NCBI RefSeq assembly: GCF_001039355.2
Contig: NW_019775935.1
Location: forward strand, 683,570-747,569
Reading direction: 5' to 3'
Length of the DNA: 64,000 nt
Source of the DNA: Lingula anatina
Taxonomy: Eukaryota; Brachiopoda; Lingulata; Lingulida; Lingulidae
The notes under the pieces were generated by a model. That model made no database searches. It saw only the letters and a program-made list of their open reading frames with translations, and had not been told where the DNA came from. Below are positions 13,491 through 27,308 of this stretch, piece after piece; position 1 is the stretch's first letter, and each line of letters opens with the position of its first letter. Both the position numbers and the translations under genes were made by a program.

Positions 13491-16400
13491 GTAAAGTGCG
13501 GTAGTAGCGATTCCAGTTTGTTTTACTCTCGCGCGTCTAAGCCAGCAGTAACATAATATATATACTTACATTATACACTCTTTCTTTCTGTAAATATAGT
13601 ATGGGTGCACGTGTCCTTTTATTGTATATACATTTAGACATAATATGGATCATATGTAGATAGTAAATGGTTGTTGGGAAAGTTTGCACTTACATGTATG
13701 TTTAGTGGTGTAGCAAAAATCTCTTAGTAACATCGGTACTTGTTCTTATGGTGTGTGTATCAATAACGTTTCTTTTTTCATCTTTCTTTCTTTCTTGTGT
13801 CTTTTTATGTACTGCACTGAACCCACGAGCAAAGCAATATGCACATATATAAATGGTCAACTGTGTCATTACACCAGCATTAAACAGCACGACGGACTTT
13901 TCGGCAAGTTAGAGACCCAAAATGGTCTATGTGGTCCGCGCTAGCTGATGTGTTTGGTGCAATTACTCAGTTGATAATGTATCATTACCTGGCGGATGAT
14001 GCATGACTTTTAAAGGAGAAAATGGCTATTCGTTACCATTGATGCAATCCCTCACATCACTATGCCCTACCGCTTTACAGTTGGTTAGAATGCTAAAATG
14101 TTCTGTTTGGTGAATTTTTGATAACGCAGTAATTTGTTTCCTTGAATCAAAACGGACCTCTTTAATATTATCTTATTTTATATTATCAATAAACATTAAA
14201 ACTGAATCAGTAGGGTATATAATAATGTGAGGAGTTAGTCAGCATGCTGCAGATGGATTGCCACATTTCTCTCTGCACTCGCCTGAGCCAGTTAGTAGCA
14301 CCCTTGCGCGGGAAAAGCGCCGCGTGCAACAGCAGGCATTGCTCGGTAGGTTCCAGCTCGGCCTCTGTCGGCCAGCAATCGCAATTGCTGTCCTTATATA
14401 TCTTCCTGCATTCTCCTTGTCTCCCGCATGTAGCGGCCAACCACCCCCGCGCCAAACACAACGACACCGGTCCCAAAAGTCAATGCCACGGAGCCAGTTA
14501 GTACCGTCAATGAAACTGATGTGGAAGGTTTGTCGTCAGAGTTCCCCGATCCCAGTGCCACCACGGGACAATACGTCACGCCAGATTACATCGACTATGA
14601 CGTCACTGACCCTTTTAATGTCACAGACTGGATGACAGAGATTAAAATCACGATGTCAATGACGGATAAGAATGATACTGATGGCGAGGACGGTGATTCC
14701 AATGGTGATGGTGGCCCAAATGGGGACGGAGATGGAGATGGTGTTGGTGACGGTGATGGCGATGGCGATGGCGATGGCCACAAAGATGATGGAGATGGCA
14801 TAAATGGCGAGGATACTGGTCCCGAAGATGGACAAAATGGTAGGCTAGAGGGGCCAAATGGAGAAGGTGGCCCAACCCGTGGTACACTTACCGGCGGTGA
14901 CACTGAGGGAGGCCCGGGCACTGATGACGGTCCCGGGGGTCCAAACGGAGAAGGAATTCCGGACCGTGGAACACTTACCGGCGGTGACACTGAAGGAGGC
15001 CGGGGCACCGATGGCGGTCCCGGGGGTCCAAATGGAGAAGGAGTTCCGGACCGTGGCACACTTATTGGTGGTTACTCTGAGGGAGGCCCAGGCGGTCCTG
15101 GGGGTCCAAATGGAGACCCTGGGCCTGGAGATGACTATATTAGTAGTAGAATTACGTCAACGCACGCGTCTCTCTTTCAAGAGTTTGAGGTAATGCGCAT
15201 GTTTCTGCAGCACAGGCGCGGGTTTTGTTCCATACTCTCAATACATAGCACTATGTCTATCTATTCCTTGTTCCATTTTAGCCTACAGCTTGAACGTTTT
15301 TCATCAAATTTGTTGATAGTTTTTCTTTAACGACCCGAAAGTCGAATTTACCTATTTTAAGTTAAATTGGTATTTTAAATATCTCACGTGATGGAATGCT
15401 ATTTACTCGTTGTAATTGTTGTAATTTGAAATATTGAAATGTGTAGAATTTTGAAACCCAAACAACTAATTGACTGTGAATTCAAGTTTAAATTTAGAAA
15501 CATACAGACAGATCAATCCACAGTATTCCTAAATTAACGCTCGTGCTTACCATTCACAGGGAGAATCCACCCCACCCACGGGTGAAGGGAGAGAGCCTCA
15601 GGAGAAGCCGACGCCTAGCGGACAGTGCGAGGTTGTGTGCCCAGCAGGTCCACCGGGCTATAACGGATCACAGGTACATGTCACCGCACAAAACAAAACA
15701 CAAAATCACTTCGAATGTCAATGTGCCGATGGTGACACATCTCTACAAGGCACATGCTTCTCGTCACCGCTTAATCGTGACATTTTAGCGTATAAGAGGA
15801 AAGTCATTGTTAAGACTTAGGTACTTAAGTAACAGAAAGCTGATGCCTTTTCTTTATTTCATTGTGAAAAAAATTATATGTTGTATATTTTCCCTGTGGA
15901 TAAAATATGTAGGTTAATCACATAAATATTAGTCTTTAATCGTTAGCACATTTTTCTTTTAGGTCAAAATTCCCTTTGTATAAGTTAAGTGGTGATGTTT
16001 TCAATACCCATTCCCCGAAAGGAATGGGTTTCTTAATTTTAGCCGAATCGTTGTTTATAATATTTATATGACAATGCCCTGTAAATAAGTATATTTGTGT
16101 GAAAACCCGGGTGTTCCCCTTAGTTTCTGTTCAAATCAGTCTTCGTCTGCACAAACCCAGATAATAGCAGTTAACGTAAGACGTATCTACGGGGGTTGTT
16201 TTTTCCAAAATAAATGTTCAGATTCAGCACACCCACCTCCTTCTGCCCAAAAAGGTGTTAGAAAAGACTCTCTGAGGCCAGCAGAGTCATGTTTTATATA
16301 CTACAGTTATTGGTGCGGGGGGCTTTACAGGCTCCGCCTTCTTTATAACCTGTCTGACGGTTATTAACCCCCTAGTCCAATTAGAAAAAAATTATAAATA

Positions 16401-19400
16401 CGATCTACTTAAACCACTGTCCAGATGAAAATTGAGCCACTCGGAAATGAACCGTATCAAAGATGGGTCACTGCTGTGTGGAAAAGGTTATTTAACAAGC
16501 ATCGCACTAAAACCCTTTTAACCTTGCCTAAATGATCCGCTTATATCACAACAGATTTAAAAAACCAACCCGTCGACTGCATTAGCCAATACAAAGTCCT
16601 GACCACCTTTTATTGGATCCCTGATGGGACAGTGCAACAACCGCACTTAACTCGAATTTGAACACCTCATTTGTTACCTTCGTAACAACCTGGAAGCACA
16701 TACTTGCACGAGTCGCTTGTGGAATTAGATCAATCACTGCAGAGCCAGGGAGCGCACTGTGCCTAGGTCTGATCTGGTCGAAGCGGCAAGACGGGCGTGG
16801 CGATTGTTAAAGAGGGTGGAAATCAGGGGCTGTTCCACGGGAGCTTAGAAGAGATTGTCACACTAGTCCCAAGTGAGCGTCGACGAACCTCCCAGTATGC
16901 AGACTAGCGTTTTTATATGTTTGATGTTTGTTGTCATTCAGGGAGAACCAGGACCCCGGGGATTTCAGGGACCACCCGGAGAGAGGGGAGAGCAGGGTCA
17001 ACCTGGAGAGCAAGGGTTTGTGGGAGAACCCGGACTACCGGGCAAGGACGTGAGTTTATATTTCCGCTGTAGTTATCTTTGCTGTGTATCACTGTGGTAT
17101 TTTGCTACTCCTTACGAGTTTTCTATTTGTCCCGAACTGTAACTGTAAAATTATTTTTGCCTCGATTTCCAAGTCATGCTGTGGGCTAATTGACATGTAG
17201 CAACACTGTAAGATTCGATCTATACATGTAGGTATTTTTTTATTTATTAACACGCTTTCTTTCTTTGTCGTCGTTTGTGTACAAATGATTCAAGATTTAG
17301 TTTTAAGATACATATAGAAATATTGATGCTTCAGACCAACCCCACACGAGTTCTTGTCCAGACCCATCCATACCAGAACTAACGTTAAAGAGAACAGAAT
17401 GAGATCGTAGGGCAAATTCTCTTTGTATTGTATACAGTGACCTTTGTATGTCTCTGTAGCATGTACTGAGTCAGTGAAAAGTTTTCCAGTCGGGAATTGG
17501 CTAATGAGAACATCTACGACTGCAATTGGCAGTGGGACTTAACAAAACGGCCTATTTGTCGGCCTGTCATTTACTTTTAGATGATATTGGAGATTGCGAA
17601 AATTAAAATCACAACATTTAGGGTACGCATTCAGTTTCGATTCCAAACCCTCATGATAAAAATTGGAAAGTCATTTACAAAACACGTAATTGCGACCGAT
17701 TTCGAAGTTTATCTTAAACAAATATATTCAGAAATAACATTCAATAAGAATGAAAAAAGAAAAATATATATTGACTTCAGATATTTTTAAAGCAGACTTT
17801 ACAGTCTTCCTTGAAATATTTTTCATTCAAGTGAAAGAAAACGTATAGCATGTGTAGGGGTTGAAATCATGACGGACACATTTCCCAAGCTTCCAATTCT
17901 ATCCCGCAAACGTAATGAAAAGTGATCGCCCGGAGAAATGTACCTGCAAAGCGGAACAGGATAATGAGAGGCATTCCCGCCCTGCCACTGGTCTGGCGAT
18001 AGGGAGTCTGTTCCGACGATTTCCCCAGACAAAAAAAGGTCAAATTAAATTAGGAACAACATCGGTTTCTTTGAATCTCCCTCTTGGAAGTGATTGGATT
18101 TGGTCCCGTCTTTTAAATTAGTTAACTTGGAATGTATTTGTTTGTCTTGGATACTACAGGAACTCCCGTATTTTTGGCTATTTGTCTTGGCTAACGATAC
18201 AAAAAAGAATGAATGGCCAATCTAATAATGTTCCCCAAACACGTTTGATTTTTATTGTTAATGCACGGCTCAACTTTTCAACCCACTCTTAAATAAAAAA
18301 CCGAACGTGTGCAGCAAATAATATTATATTTACCTAACCCGTAGTCTTTGTTATGTTAAATTATATTTAAAACGTTTCTTATAGGGTAAACCTGGAGAGC
18401 AAGGTCCAAGAGGAGAGCCAGGTATACCCGGAACAAGGGTAAGTACACTACAGGGACATAATTTTACTATATTTTTCTGGATAGTTTTAATTTTATATAA
18501 AATCGGTCAAAGTTTATACTCATTTTGTAAACTGAACAAATTGTAGGAGCAGCAGTCGCTCCATACACTTCCCCATTTAGTTAGTTTTGGTAAAACGTAA
18601 CAGGAGAATTCAAGTCGATTTGAATGTAAAAATGGAGTAGTGCAATTCTTAATCAAGTGATTAATTTAATTTGGCAGCGAAATTACTACGGCGCAGTATC
18701 AAATTGGTTAATTTATAAAAACAAGGTAGAACAGACGCAACTGTCATATGGAGCAGACAGAAATGTAACCTTTGTCTGAGCGCAAGGCACTGTAAAATTT
18801 ACCCCTAAAAGCGATAAATATCGAAAGTTCCTGAAGTCAGAGAAAAAGAGAATCAAAAGTCAGATCTGATCATCCGTAATATTTCCTCATATTTGCAAAA
18901 CCACATACATACGACCATACAGTGAACCAGTTTGTAAACCAATATTTTGGAGTTTGATTTAAAACAAATTTAAACCCAGCTTAGTATAACTAAACCAACA
19001 TTTGCTCCAGTAAAGACTTGATTACTCGCCGTGTTCAGTGGTATAAGAGCACAGGTACGCTCCACCTGCACTTATTAAAGACACGTTACATGGCGTGACC
19101 GGCAGCATTACATGCACATACAAGGACAGAAAAGCACAACTCTTGGTCATGTCGTTAGCTGCACAGACACGTGTCAAGCCAAATGAGAAGAACACCTGTT
19201 GCTGACACTACAGATAATTGTATTGTAATTTGTATCACGTTTTGAGGGAAAAGGCGACTGGCTATTATAATTCCTTTTGCTCGAGTTTGTTTTCCTTTAA
19301 GAAATATTTACGAAAAAGCGTTTCTTGTCAAATTATTATATAAGGAGTTCAGGGCTGTCGTACTCAGTATAACTTTTTTTAGAACAGTATTGACAATTTT

Positions 19401-22400
19401 TTAGGGGTGGTTGAGGAAAATACATCTGTAGTACAGGGTAAACAGTTCAGCATGGGCGATTGAAGAGAAAAAAGCAGAGCAACAGGTGTGCGATAAATTA
19501 ACGTCATGCAAATATGCATCTCACATCACAGTTTGGACATCGGAATGGACAAGGCGTGTCTCACATTGCTCTTGTCTTGGCCTTGATGTGATGGCCTTGG
19601 TTTCAGAGGGTTTGAACCTGTTCTTTCACATTCTTACCGCTGTTTGACACCACTTACGGGTGGGATTTCGCATTGAACTAGCGATTTTCCAATTGTTTGG
19701 TAGATCCTCAGCTTGCATTATCAGCATTTTATCTTTTGTAGTATTTTGAAAGTGATATGCCTTTCCCTTATTATCCCACCATCGATACTTTCTCCAGCCC
19801 CCAACCAAGCACTGGGAGGAAAAATTAAGATCTCACACATCCGAATCCGTCTTATAAATGTGCGTTTTCTAAATGTGTGCAAGGAATCTGTGGTGTATGA
19901 TTTGATTAATTTGATCATTCCAGGGAGCGCCGGGTGTCGCGGGACCAGAGGGCCCTCCAGGAAGACCCGGCGAGAGGGTGAGAGAAACTTCTTTCATACA
20001 ACTTTACCAAGCTAAGGCAGACAAATACACGTTATTTGATGTATTGATAATTTCAAATAATTAAAGACGTTGTGTTCATGATAGCGAAAGATATGCTTGT
20101 CAAACTGTGTTTATCGTGTTATTAATCGGTCGTCGAAAGAGCGCAGAAAAGGTTTAGCTATCGTGTGGAGTTGGCAAACCAGAATGTTTTTGAAGTCTGT
20201 ACGCGTTTTTCGTCTCCGCAAAGCAAGCGAGGTCATTTTTGTAGCTGGAAACCACATGTTAATGAATATTGCATTAGCGTCCAGATTAGTCTGCCTTTTT
20301 GAAACTGTTTGATTAGGTAATTTTTGTTTAGTCAATTTGCTTGGCTCAACGGGGAAGTCGCCTTTCACTCACGCTCGCTTTGTTCAACATATTAAAAGTA
20401 AAAATGAACGTAGTTATTACGGTCATATGGTGTCGCATATAAACAAAAACTAATAACACAGTGTTACTGACATTGTGAAAAGACCTTACGGCCACGAAAT
20501 AACAAATATTTCACATGTGTGCATTCGTAGTTACATGTTTATGGTCTAAATGGGAACCATGTCGCTTTGAACATTAACTTATATCACGTTTTAGGGCGAG
20601 CCTGGATTGCGCGGTGCTGACGGTGATCCTGGGGCCCCTGGGATGAAGGTAGGTATATAGGATTTCATTAGAGGCTTTAATCGATTATGTATATTGTAAG
20701 GAATCGGTTGATCCAATGACTTGTCAAACTTGAATTATTTTAAATTGGCAAAGTCGGTTGGTTTTTATTGTTAAAAGTACGAACCAAAACACGTTTAGGG
20801 TTTAATTATCTAAAGCACTTTGGTCTTCTCTGAAACATTGATTGAACATTTAATTAGAAATCAATGTAGATGAATGTTAAATTTCTTCTAATTGCCGTTC
20901 AAATTCTAGTGAAATTTTATCCTAATCTTTAGATACCAAAATTCACATCGTATTTTCCCATCACATGTTTCTTCTGCCTGCTTGTTAAACTATATCTGAA
21001 GCGGTAAAGTTATGTAATATTAGTAATTTCTTTTTCGTAGGGAGAGCAAGGAGAGGAAGGAAAGCGCGGTCCACAGGGTTTAGTAGGACCGCCGGGACAA
21101 GTGGTGAGGAAAACGAAAAGGACGATGTTCCATGTTTTCTGGATGGAGGGCTCTAGAGGGGGAATATTCTTTGGGTTCTTTGTGACAAAGAAGGGAGTGC
21201 TTGGTGGGGATAAGGGGTGTGGAGAAAAACAGCTGTCTCATTACAAATATACCAACCTTAATTAAGAATACGTGGTGAAGCGTTAATTATAGAAATGAAG
21301 AAACAAAAATGATCCTGCACATTACATAATTCAGAAACCAATTTCTCACCTGCAGGGATTGGCCATTTATTTGGTATATCTGATTTCTCCAGGTCGAAGG
21401 AGCAAGAGGACCTCAGGGAGAGATTGGACCACAGGGGTTGCCTGGTCTTCCAGTAAGTACACCTGGAAACCATCTTATGTGAGCCTGGTTAATTATAAAG
21501 GCATTATAACCAATTTCTGACATTGGTAATTTTAATGAAATGTTGTATTCAAATGATGTGCATTGTATCTAGTAAATATGGTCCCCTTATTTCTTTCTTA
21601 TAGGGTGATAGAGGCAGCCCAGGACCACGTGGAGAAACAGGAATGAACGGAGAAACGGTAAGATACTACATAATCCAGTTGACTCAGTGACCTATGTTAT
21701 ATAGATATGAGTACCAGCAGGCTATTGGTTGGTTGAAGTATTGAGAGTATGCATGTTGAGAGACCAGTCAAATATGTTTCATAAATGAATCTTACATAAA
21801 TACTTGCCAAAGCAGAATGATGTGATCTTTCTGAACTTTTTTATATTGTGTTTTGTTTTTACCTTTAACAGGGATCACCAGGAAGAGATGGGGTTGATGG
21901 AAAGGATGGAGACAGAGGAAGACAGGGAACTAAGGTAATGCTACCAGCATTTACATAACATCATCATCATCATCATTCCTCTTCGTCCCCTGTGGGACAT
22001 AAGGCCACAGTCACTTCTTTCCATTTGGCCTTATCTCTGGCTACGTGCTGGGCCAGCATTTACATAACACAGATACAAAATACAATCCATTCAATAACAA
22101 CAGGCTGCACTGTATTAAAGGGTCACTATTTCTACCCATCCTCCAAACATTCTTTTATTTGAGAGTAATGCAAATTTGTTAAATGTGTTAGAAAGTCAGT
22201 AAACAATAAACAAATGTATTAAGTATACTAAAAAACAAAAGAACAAATACACAACACTTTTTGATTAAAAAGGGTGGAAAAAATTAATATCTCATGTTTC
22301 AACAAATTTGAAATTTACAGTTTTTTTACTTTAGGGAGAAAAGGGTACCCCAGGTCGAGATGGCAGAGATGGAGCTCCCGGGCCCCCAGGGCCAGCTGGC

Positions 22401-25400
22401 ACGGTAAGTCTGGGGAACTGCATCATGGGTGCTTGTGATCTTCATTTGAACAGTGAACAGAAAAATATTTCTTTTATATGGTGTGGTTATTTCATGTATC
22501 AGTTACCTGTATATACAAATATGGTTTTTAAAATATGTTTCATACAGAAATATGATAACTACAAAATTTTTAAGTATTATGAATATTTTTTAAAATAATT
22601 ATTTAAAATTAGAAATGTTTGCTAATTTTTATGTGATCTTTTGTTTATTTTCATATAATCATCAGCCCACTGAAACCAGCAATGTAATCAGTGAAATACC
22701 TCCACCCATCCCGGTAAGACAGCAGAATAAATAATATCTAGAATGTTTTGGCAAACAATGCAATTCTTAATTGTGGCACAATCACCATCTTTTTTTTGTG
22801 GGATAAGAGCAACATTTCAGACAAGAAACATTCAGTTTTATCATAATATGATATGATAAATATGAGAATGCATATGACAAACATTAAAAAAATTAATTTA
22901 AGTTTTGTGAGTCAGTGCAAACATGTATACATTTATCAGCTACTGTAACATGGAGTTATGGCAAAACATTTCAAGACAGTGTCTAGTATCACAATGTACA
23001 TTTAGAATGAATTTCCATGATTCTCTATTTTTTGTTTTAAGGGCCCACCTGGCCCCCCTGGTCCCCGTGGACTGGATGGCTTGAAGGTAAGAATAATTTA
23101 ATCACAAGTAATCATTAAAAAAAGTGGGTTGGTTTCAAGAAGGAGAGTATATTTTTGTGAGTCACTTCAAGTGATAAATATTGTAGTTGAAGAAGTTAAA
23201 GAAAAGGTGATTATTACATGATGAATCTATTCATAGTATTGAGGTTCAAGAGGGACATTACACACTTTACAATTGCTTTTTTGATTTTGTCTGTGTGAGA
23301 GGATGGATTAATATGCAGATGAAATATTTGTCATTAAATTGTTGTATTAGGAAAAGGGGGAATTTACTGTGATTCATAATAGAGATATTGATTGTATATA
23401 ATTCTTTGCATTAATTCTTTTTAGGGCCAAAAGGGTGACTCTGGCGAGATAGGACTGCGAGGAGAGGCTGGCAAAAGGGTAACAAATAACAAATACTTTT
23501 TGTTGTGGTATGTTAAAAACTGGTAATACTTCTGCATGAGGATGTTTCAGGAATAGCCTGTACACTGATAACCTTGCCATCTTATGCTGTAAACTCCATT
23601 GGATTCAAAAACGTTTAAATTGTAAAAAGAGGTTATCATTAAACAGTGTAGTGAACCCATACAAAAGATATTTAATATTAAAATATTATGTTTGACCACT
23701 AGGGTGAAAGAGGTGAAAAGGGGGACAGAGGGTTGCAAGGTCTTGTTGGAAATCCTGTGAGTATGTTTTTTAAATGCAAATAGTCTCTGACTATATGCAA
23801 ATATTTTTATTCATCTTTCTGCATATGATTTTCCTTCAAGCTGTTCAAGCCAAAAAGAATAGCAAAAGAAGCTGAACAGTGAAATATAATAGAAAATTAA
23901 AAATAGACATGCATGCCTATAAATATTGCTAATTAGCTGATTTGTAAATATAAACTAAGTTTGATGAATGCTGTTTTCTTTAATTACTAATAATTTACTT
24001 TTTTAACTGGCAGGGAGTCCCTGGTGAAAGAGGAGAAGTGGGAAGGGATGGAAACAAAGGAGAACCGGTGAGAAAAATAACATCTCTTTAGAAGAATGAA
24101 AAAAATAATATAATTTTTAAAATATGCAACAACTTTGATAATATGTTTTAGAATGTCAGCCAGTTATCAGTTGTCTTTTTTTTTTTTTACTCTAGGGTCA
24201 GCCAGGTCCCCGTGGTGTAATTGGTGTCGCAGGTCCAGCAGGTCCAGAGGTAGAACTGAGAACTACTATTATTTAATCCTGACTGATTGTATTACTAAAA
24301 ATGACACCCTTCAACTGTACTCAAATATTTGTAATTTATCAAAATATACCCATAACAGACATTTAAAATGGTAAACAAATCACTGAAATAATACCAAAGG
24401 GTTTTACATGTTTTGTTCTGATGTATATTTTTTGTTTGTTTAACTATTCAGATTATGTTGCCTTACTTGCCAATCTATGAGATATCAGTGAAAAATACAA
24501 TACTTTGATATGTGATTTCTTTTTCCAGGGAGAAAGAGGACCAATTGGTAAACCAGGACAGAAGGGAGAACCTGGTGTGCCGGTGAATAAATATACATAC
24601 ACATATATAATATATTACATTTTAATTTTGGTGTAATTTAACATCTTTAATTTTAGCAGAAACACAAAAACCATTGTTATTCATTATTTGATTTATTTAC
24701 TGGTTTTATATTGAATTTTTGTATTTTACATTTTCATATTTGGAATATTTTGGAAAAAAATCATGGGCATTTCAATTCACATTTTACTTTACAGCATCAG
24801 CTATTCATTTTTACACAATATGAATTAATATAGATATAATATAAGTTTTTTTCTAAATAATGTACTACAGATTATTGCACTGTATTTTGTTTTTACTAAC
24901 ATTTTCATTATTAAATTGGAGGCAGCTGAAGATGACCGGTAAACTCAATGGCATTATACACAGCCATCATATTGTTATGTGTTACTGTCTATTAGTGTAC
25001 ATAGTTTTACAATTTTTTCTCCAAAAAGTTTTTTTTTTTGTTTATCAAGGCAACATATATATTAATTTTTGCATATAAATGTGTTCAGTGGCTATTTATT
25101 TTAAGTAATAATTGCATATAAGAGTTACATATGTGACTTAGAATTTAACAGCATATTTTTTGACAAAAATAACATTATAATTGCAATTTGCACATTTAAA
25201 ATTCTTAGATTTATACTTGACACCAAATAATTCCTCTTTTATTAATATGAGTGTCACCGTTTTATTTTCCTTTTTTACTCTAGGGTAAGCCTGGCCCACC
25301 AGGAGAAGTAAAACTTAAGGATATGGCAGATCTCCAAGGCGCTATGGTATGGAAAGATTATGCATTTGGAATGTCGAAGGCTCAAGCAGATCAAGTACTA

Positions 25401-27246
25401 AATTAATAAGGCTTTTTACAGTAGCTTTTTTTCCTATTAAAATAATTACATATTTAGCATGTGGTGATGGTCCCTTCCATTTCAGCGCAATGTATCGGCA
25501 AGCTTGTCATTGCACCTAGACTTTTGTTCGTTTATATTTTGTTTTGTTTTGAGAAGAGTACTTACAAGGGGTAAACTAAATTTTCCATATATCTGAATTT
25601 GTTATTATGATATACAGCTGAACATAATGAAAATGAACTTTATTCTATTGACTTATGTACACAATGACAATGGTCACTGTTTGAATTTAGTTTGTTTTGG
25701 ATGACATGATGTACTCGACAATCTAAAAACTACCCCTTGTAGTTGTCTATTCTCTGTGTATGTTTTGCATACTTGCATGCATGATGGAGCTGCAGCGGTT
25801 GCTGTTGAAACTGGTGGAAGATGGCATTGTTCAGGGAAACACACTATCCACATACCTCACTTGCACTATTTGGAAAACACCACTTTTAGGCACTGTTTTT
25901 TTTTTCACCCTCAAATCTTCCAGATTCACTTGAACTACTATCAAAAATGTTTTTTTTTAATCTTTGATATAAGTGTCAGAGTAAACTCACCAAATATTTC
26001 ACCTTTGCACCTAAAAATTACTCACCTTAAAACAAGTTCTGCCTCTACTTCTTTTTAATTTCACAATTTGGCAGATGCTTCAGCCAGCATCTTTAAACGC
26101 AATCCATTTTGTCAACATTTAAACTCCACCAAATTTGGAAACACTGCTCATGAGTTTGTTTCACATGTTGGTCAGATCACTTGCAATCACTTTCATAATT
26201 AATATTTACACTTCATTTTTACATAAACTTGAAGAAACAACTCATATCTCACTTTTAACACTGGTCAAGTCAAATGCTGTCATCTTCGTCATCTTCACAA
26301 TTCATTTGCACAGTTCAACCTGAGTCATCTTTCACCATGTTTCAAGACATAAGTAATAAAAAGCGGTATGTATATGCCAGTGCTGGCAGTATATGTTGGC
26401 GCCAACTTGTGCTCCACGTTACCCTGTGTACTGCAATACAAGCTATATGTGCAGAAAAAGAGGCGCGAGGAACAGGAACTTGTACTGCTGGGCGGTCTTG
26501 GATGTAGGCAGGACGATGGCGCACAGCGGCTGCGGTTTGCTTTTTACATTTATTTGATAAATATTGGCAATGCTTGGAAGAAGGGATTTTGGTTTTTTGT
26601 AGATACATGTGCTTTTTGTATAGGTGTATCATGTTCAAGTGGGTGCCATGCTGCGATGCAATGTCAGTGCAATGCGCAAGCCTCGCAGGCTGTTTATTAA
26701 GAAAGCTTTGCCTTCAGAAATAATCTGGGCTGGTGACTTAACTCTTGTGGAACTAGAGTGTTCCTTTATTATCAGTCTTGAATTAAATCCATTTTTACCA
26801 GTAATGATGCCAAAAAGCAATATCTTGCCCTTTATTCTAGTTATTTTGGAATTGTTAAGTCTTTTGGAAATATCATGGTGAAACAGTTGTATTATAATTG
26901 TATTTTTTTTATGGCAAGGCAGTCTAGCTTATGATGGCACCCACTTTGCTAATTTTCTATTATTCATATTATGTGTATGCTGCCTTATAATTTTGCCTCA
27001 TTATACTGCTATTCAAACTATAATCGTTTAACTAAGATAATCCAAGAAAAATTTGGATATTTAATCTGGTTAATTATTATATGATTATGCAGAACTTTAT
27101 TTGTAATTTCTAAACTACAGATTTTTTTCTGTTTGAAAAGCTTTAGAATTTTTCACTAAAATGTGAATGATTTGCTTTAGGGTCCAGCTGGGCCACCAGG
27201 TCCCCCTGGTAAACCAGGCACATCAGGAGACAGAGTAAGTACAGAA

Positions 27247-27308
<62 letters not shown>

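Noticed and set aside
14595-15059. 154-codon open frame on the minus strand rich in Pro and Ser
   Set aside because: It is the complement of the Gly/Asp-rich collagen exon. The plus-strand frame joins exactly in phase with neighbouring exons, so the antisense frame is a composition shadow.
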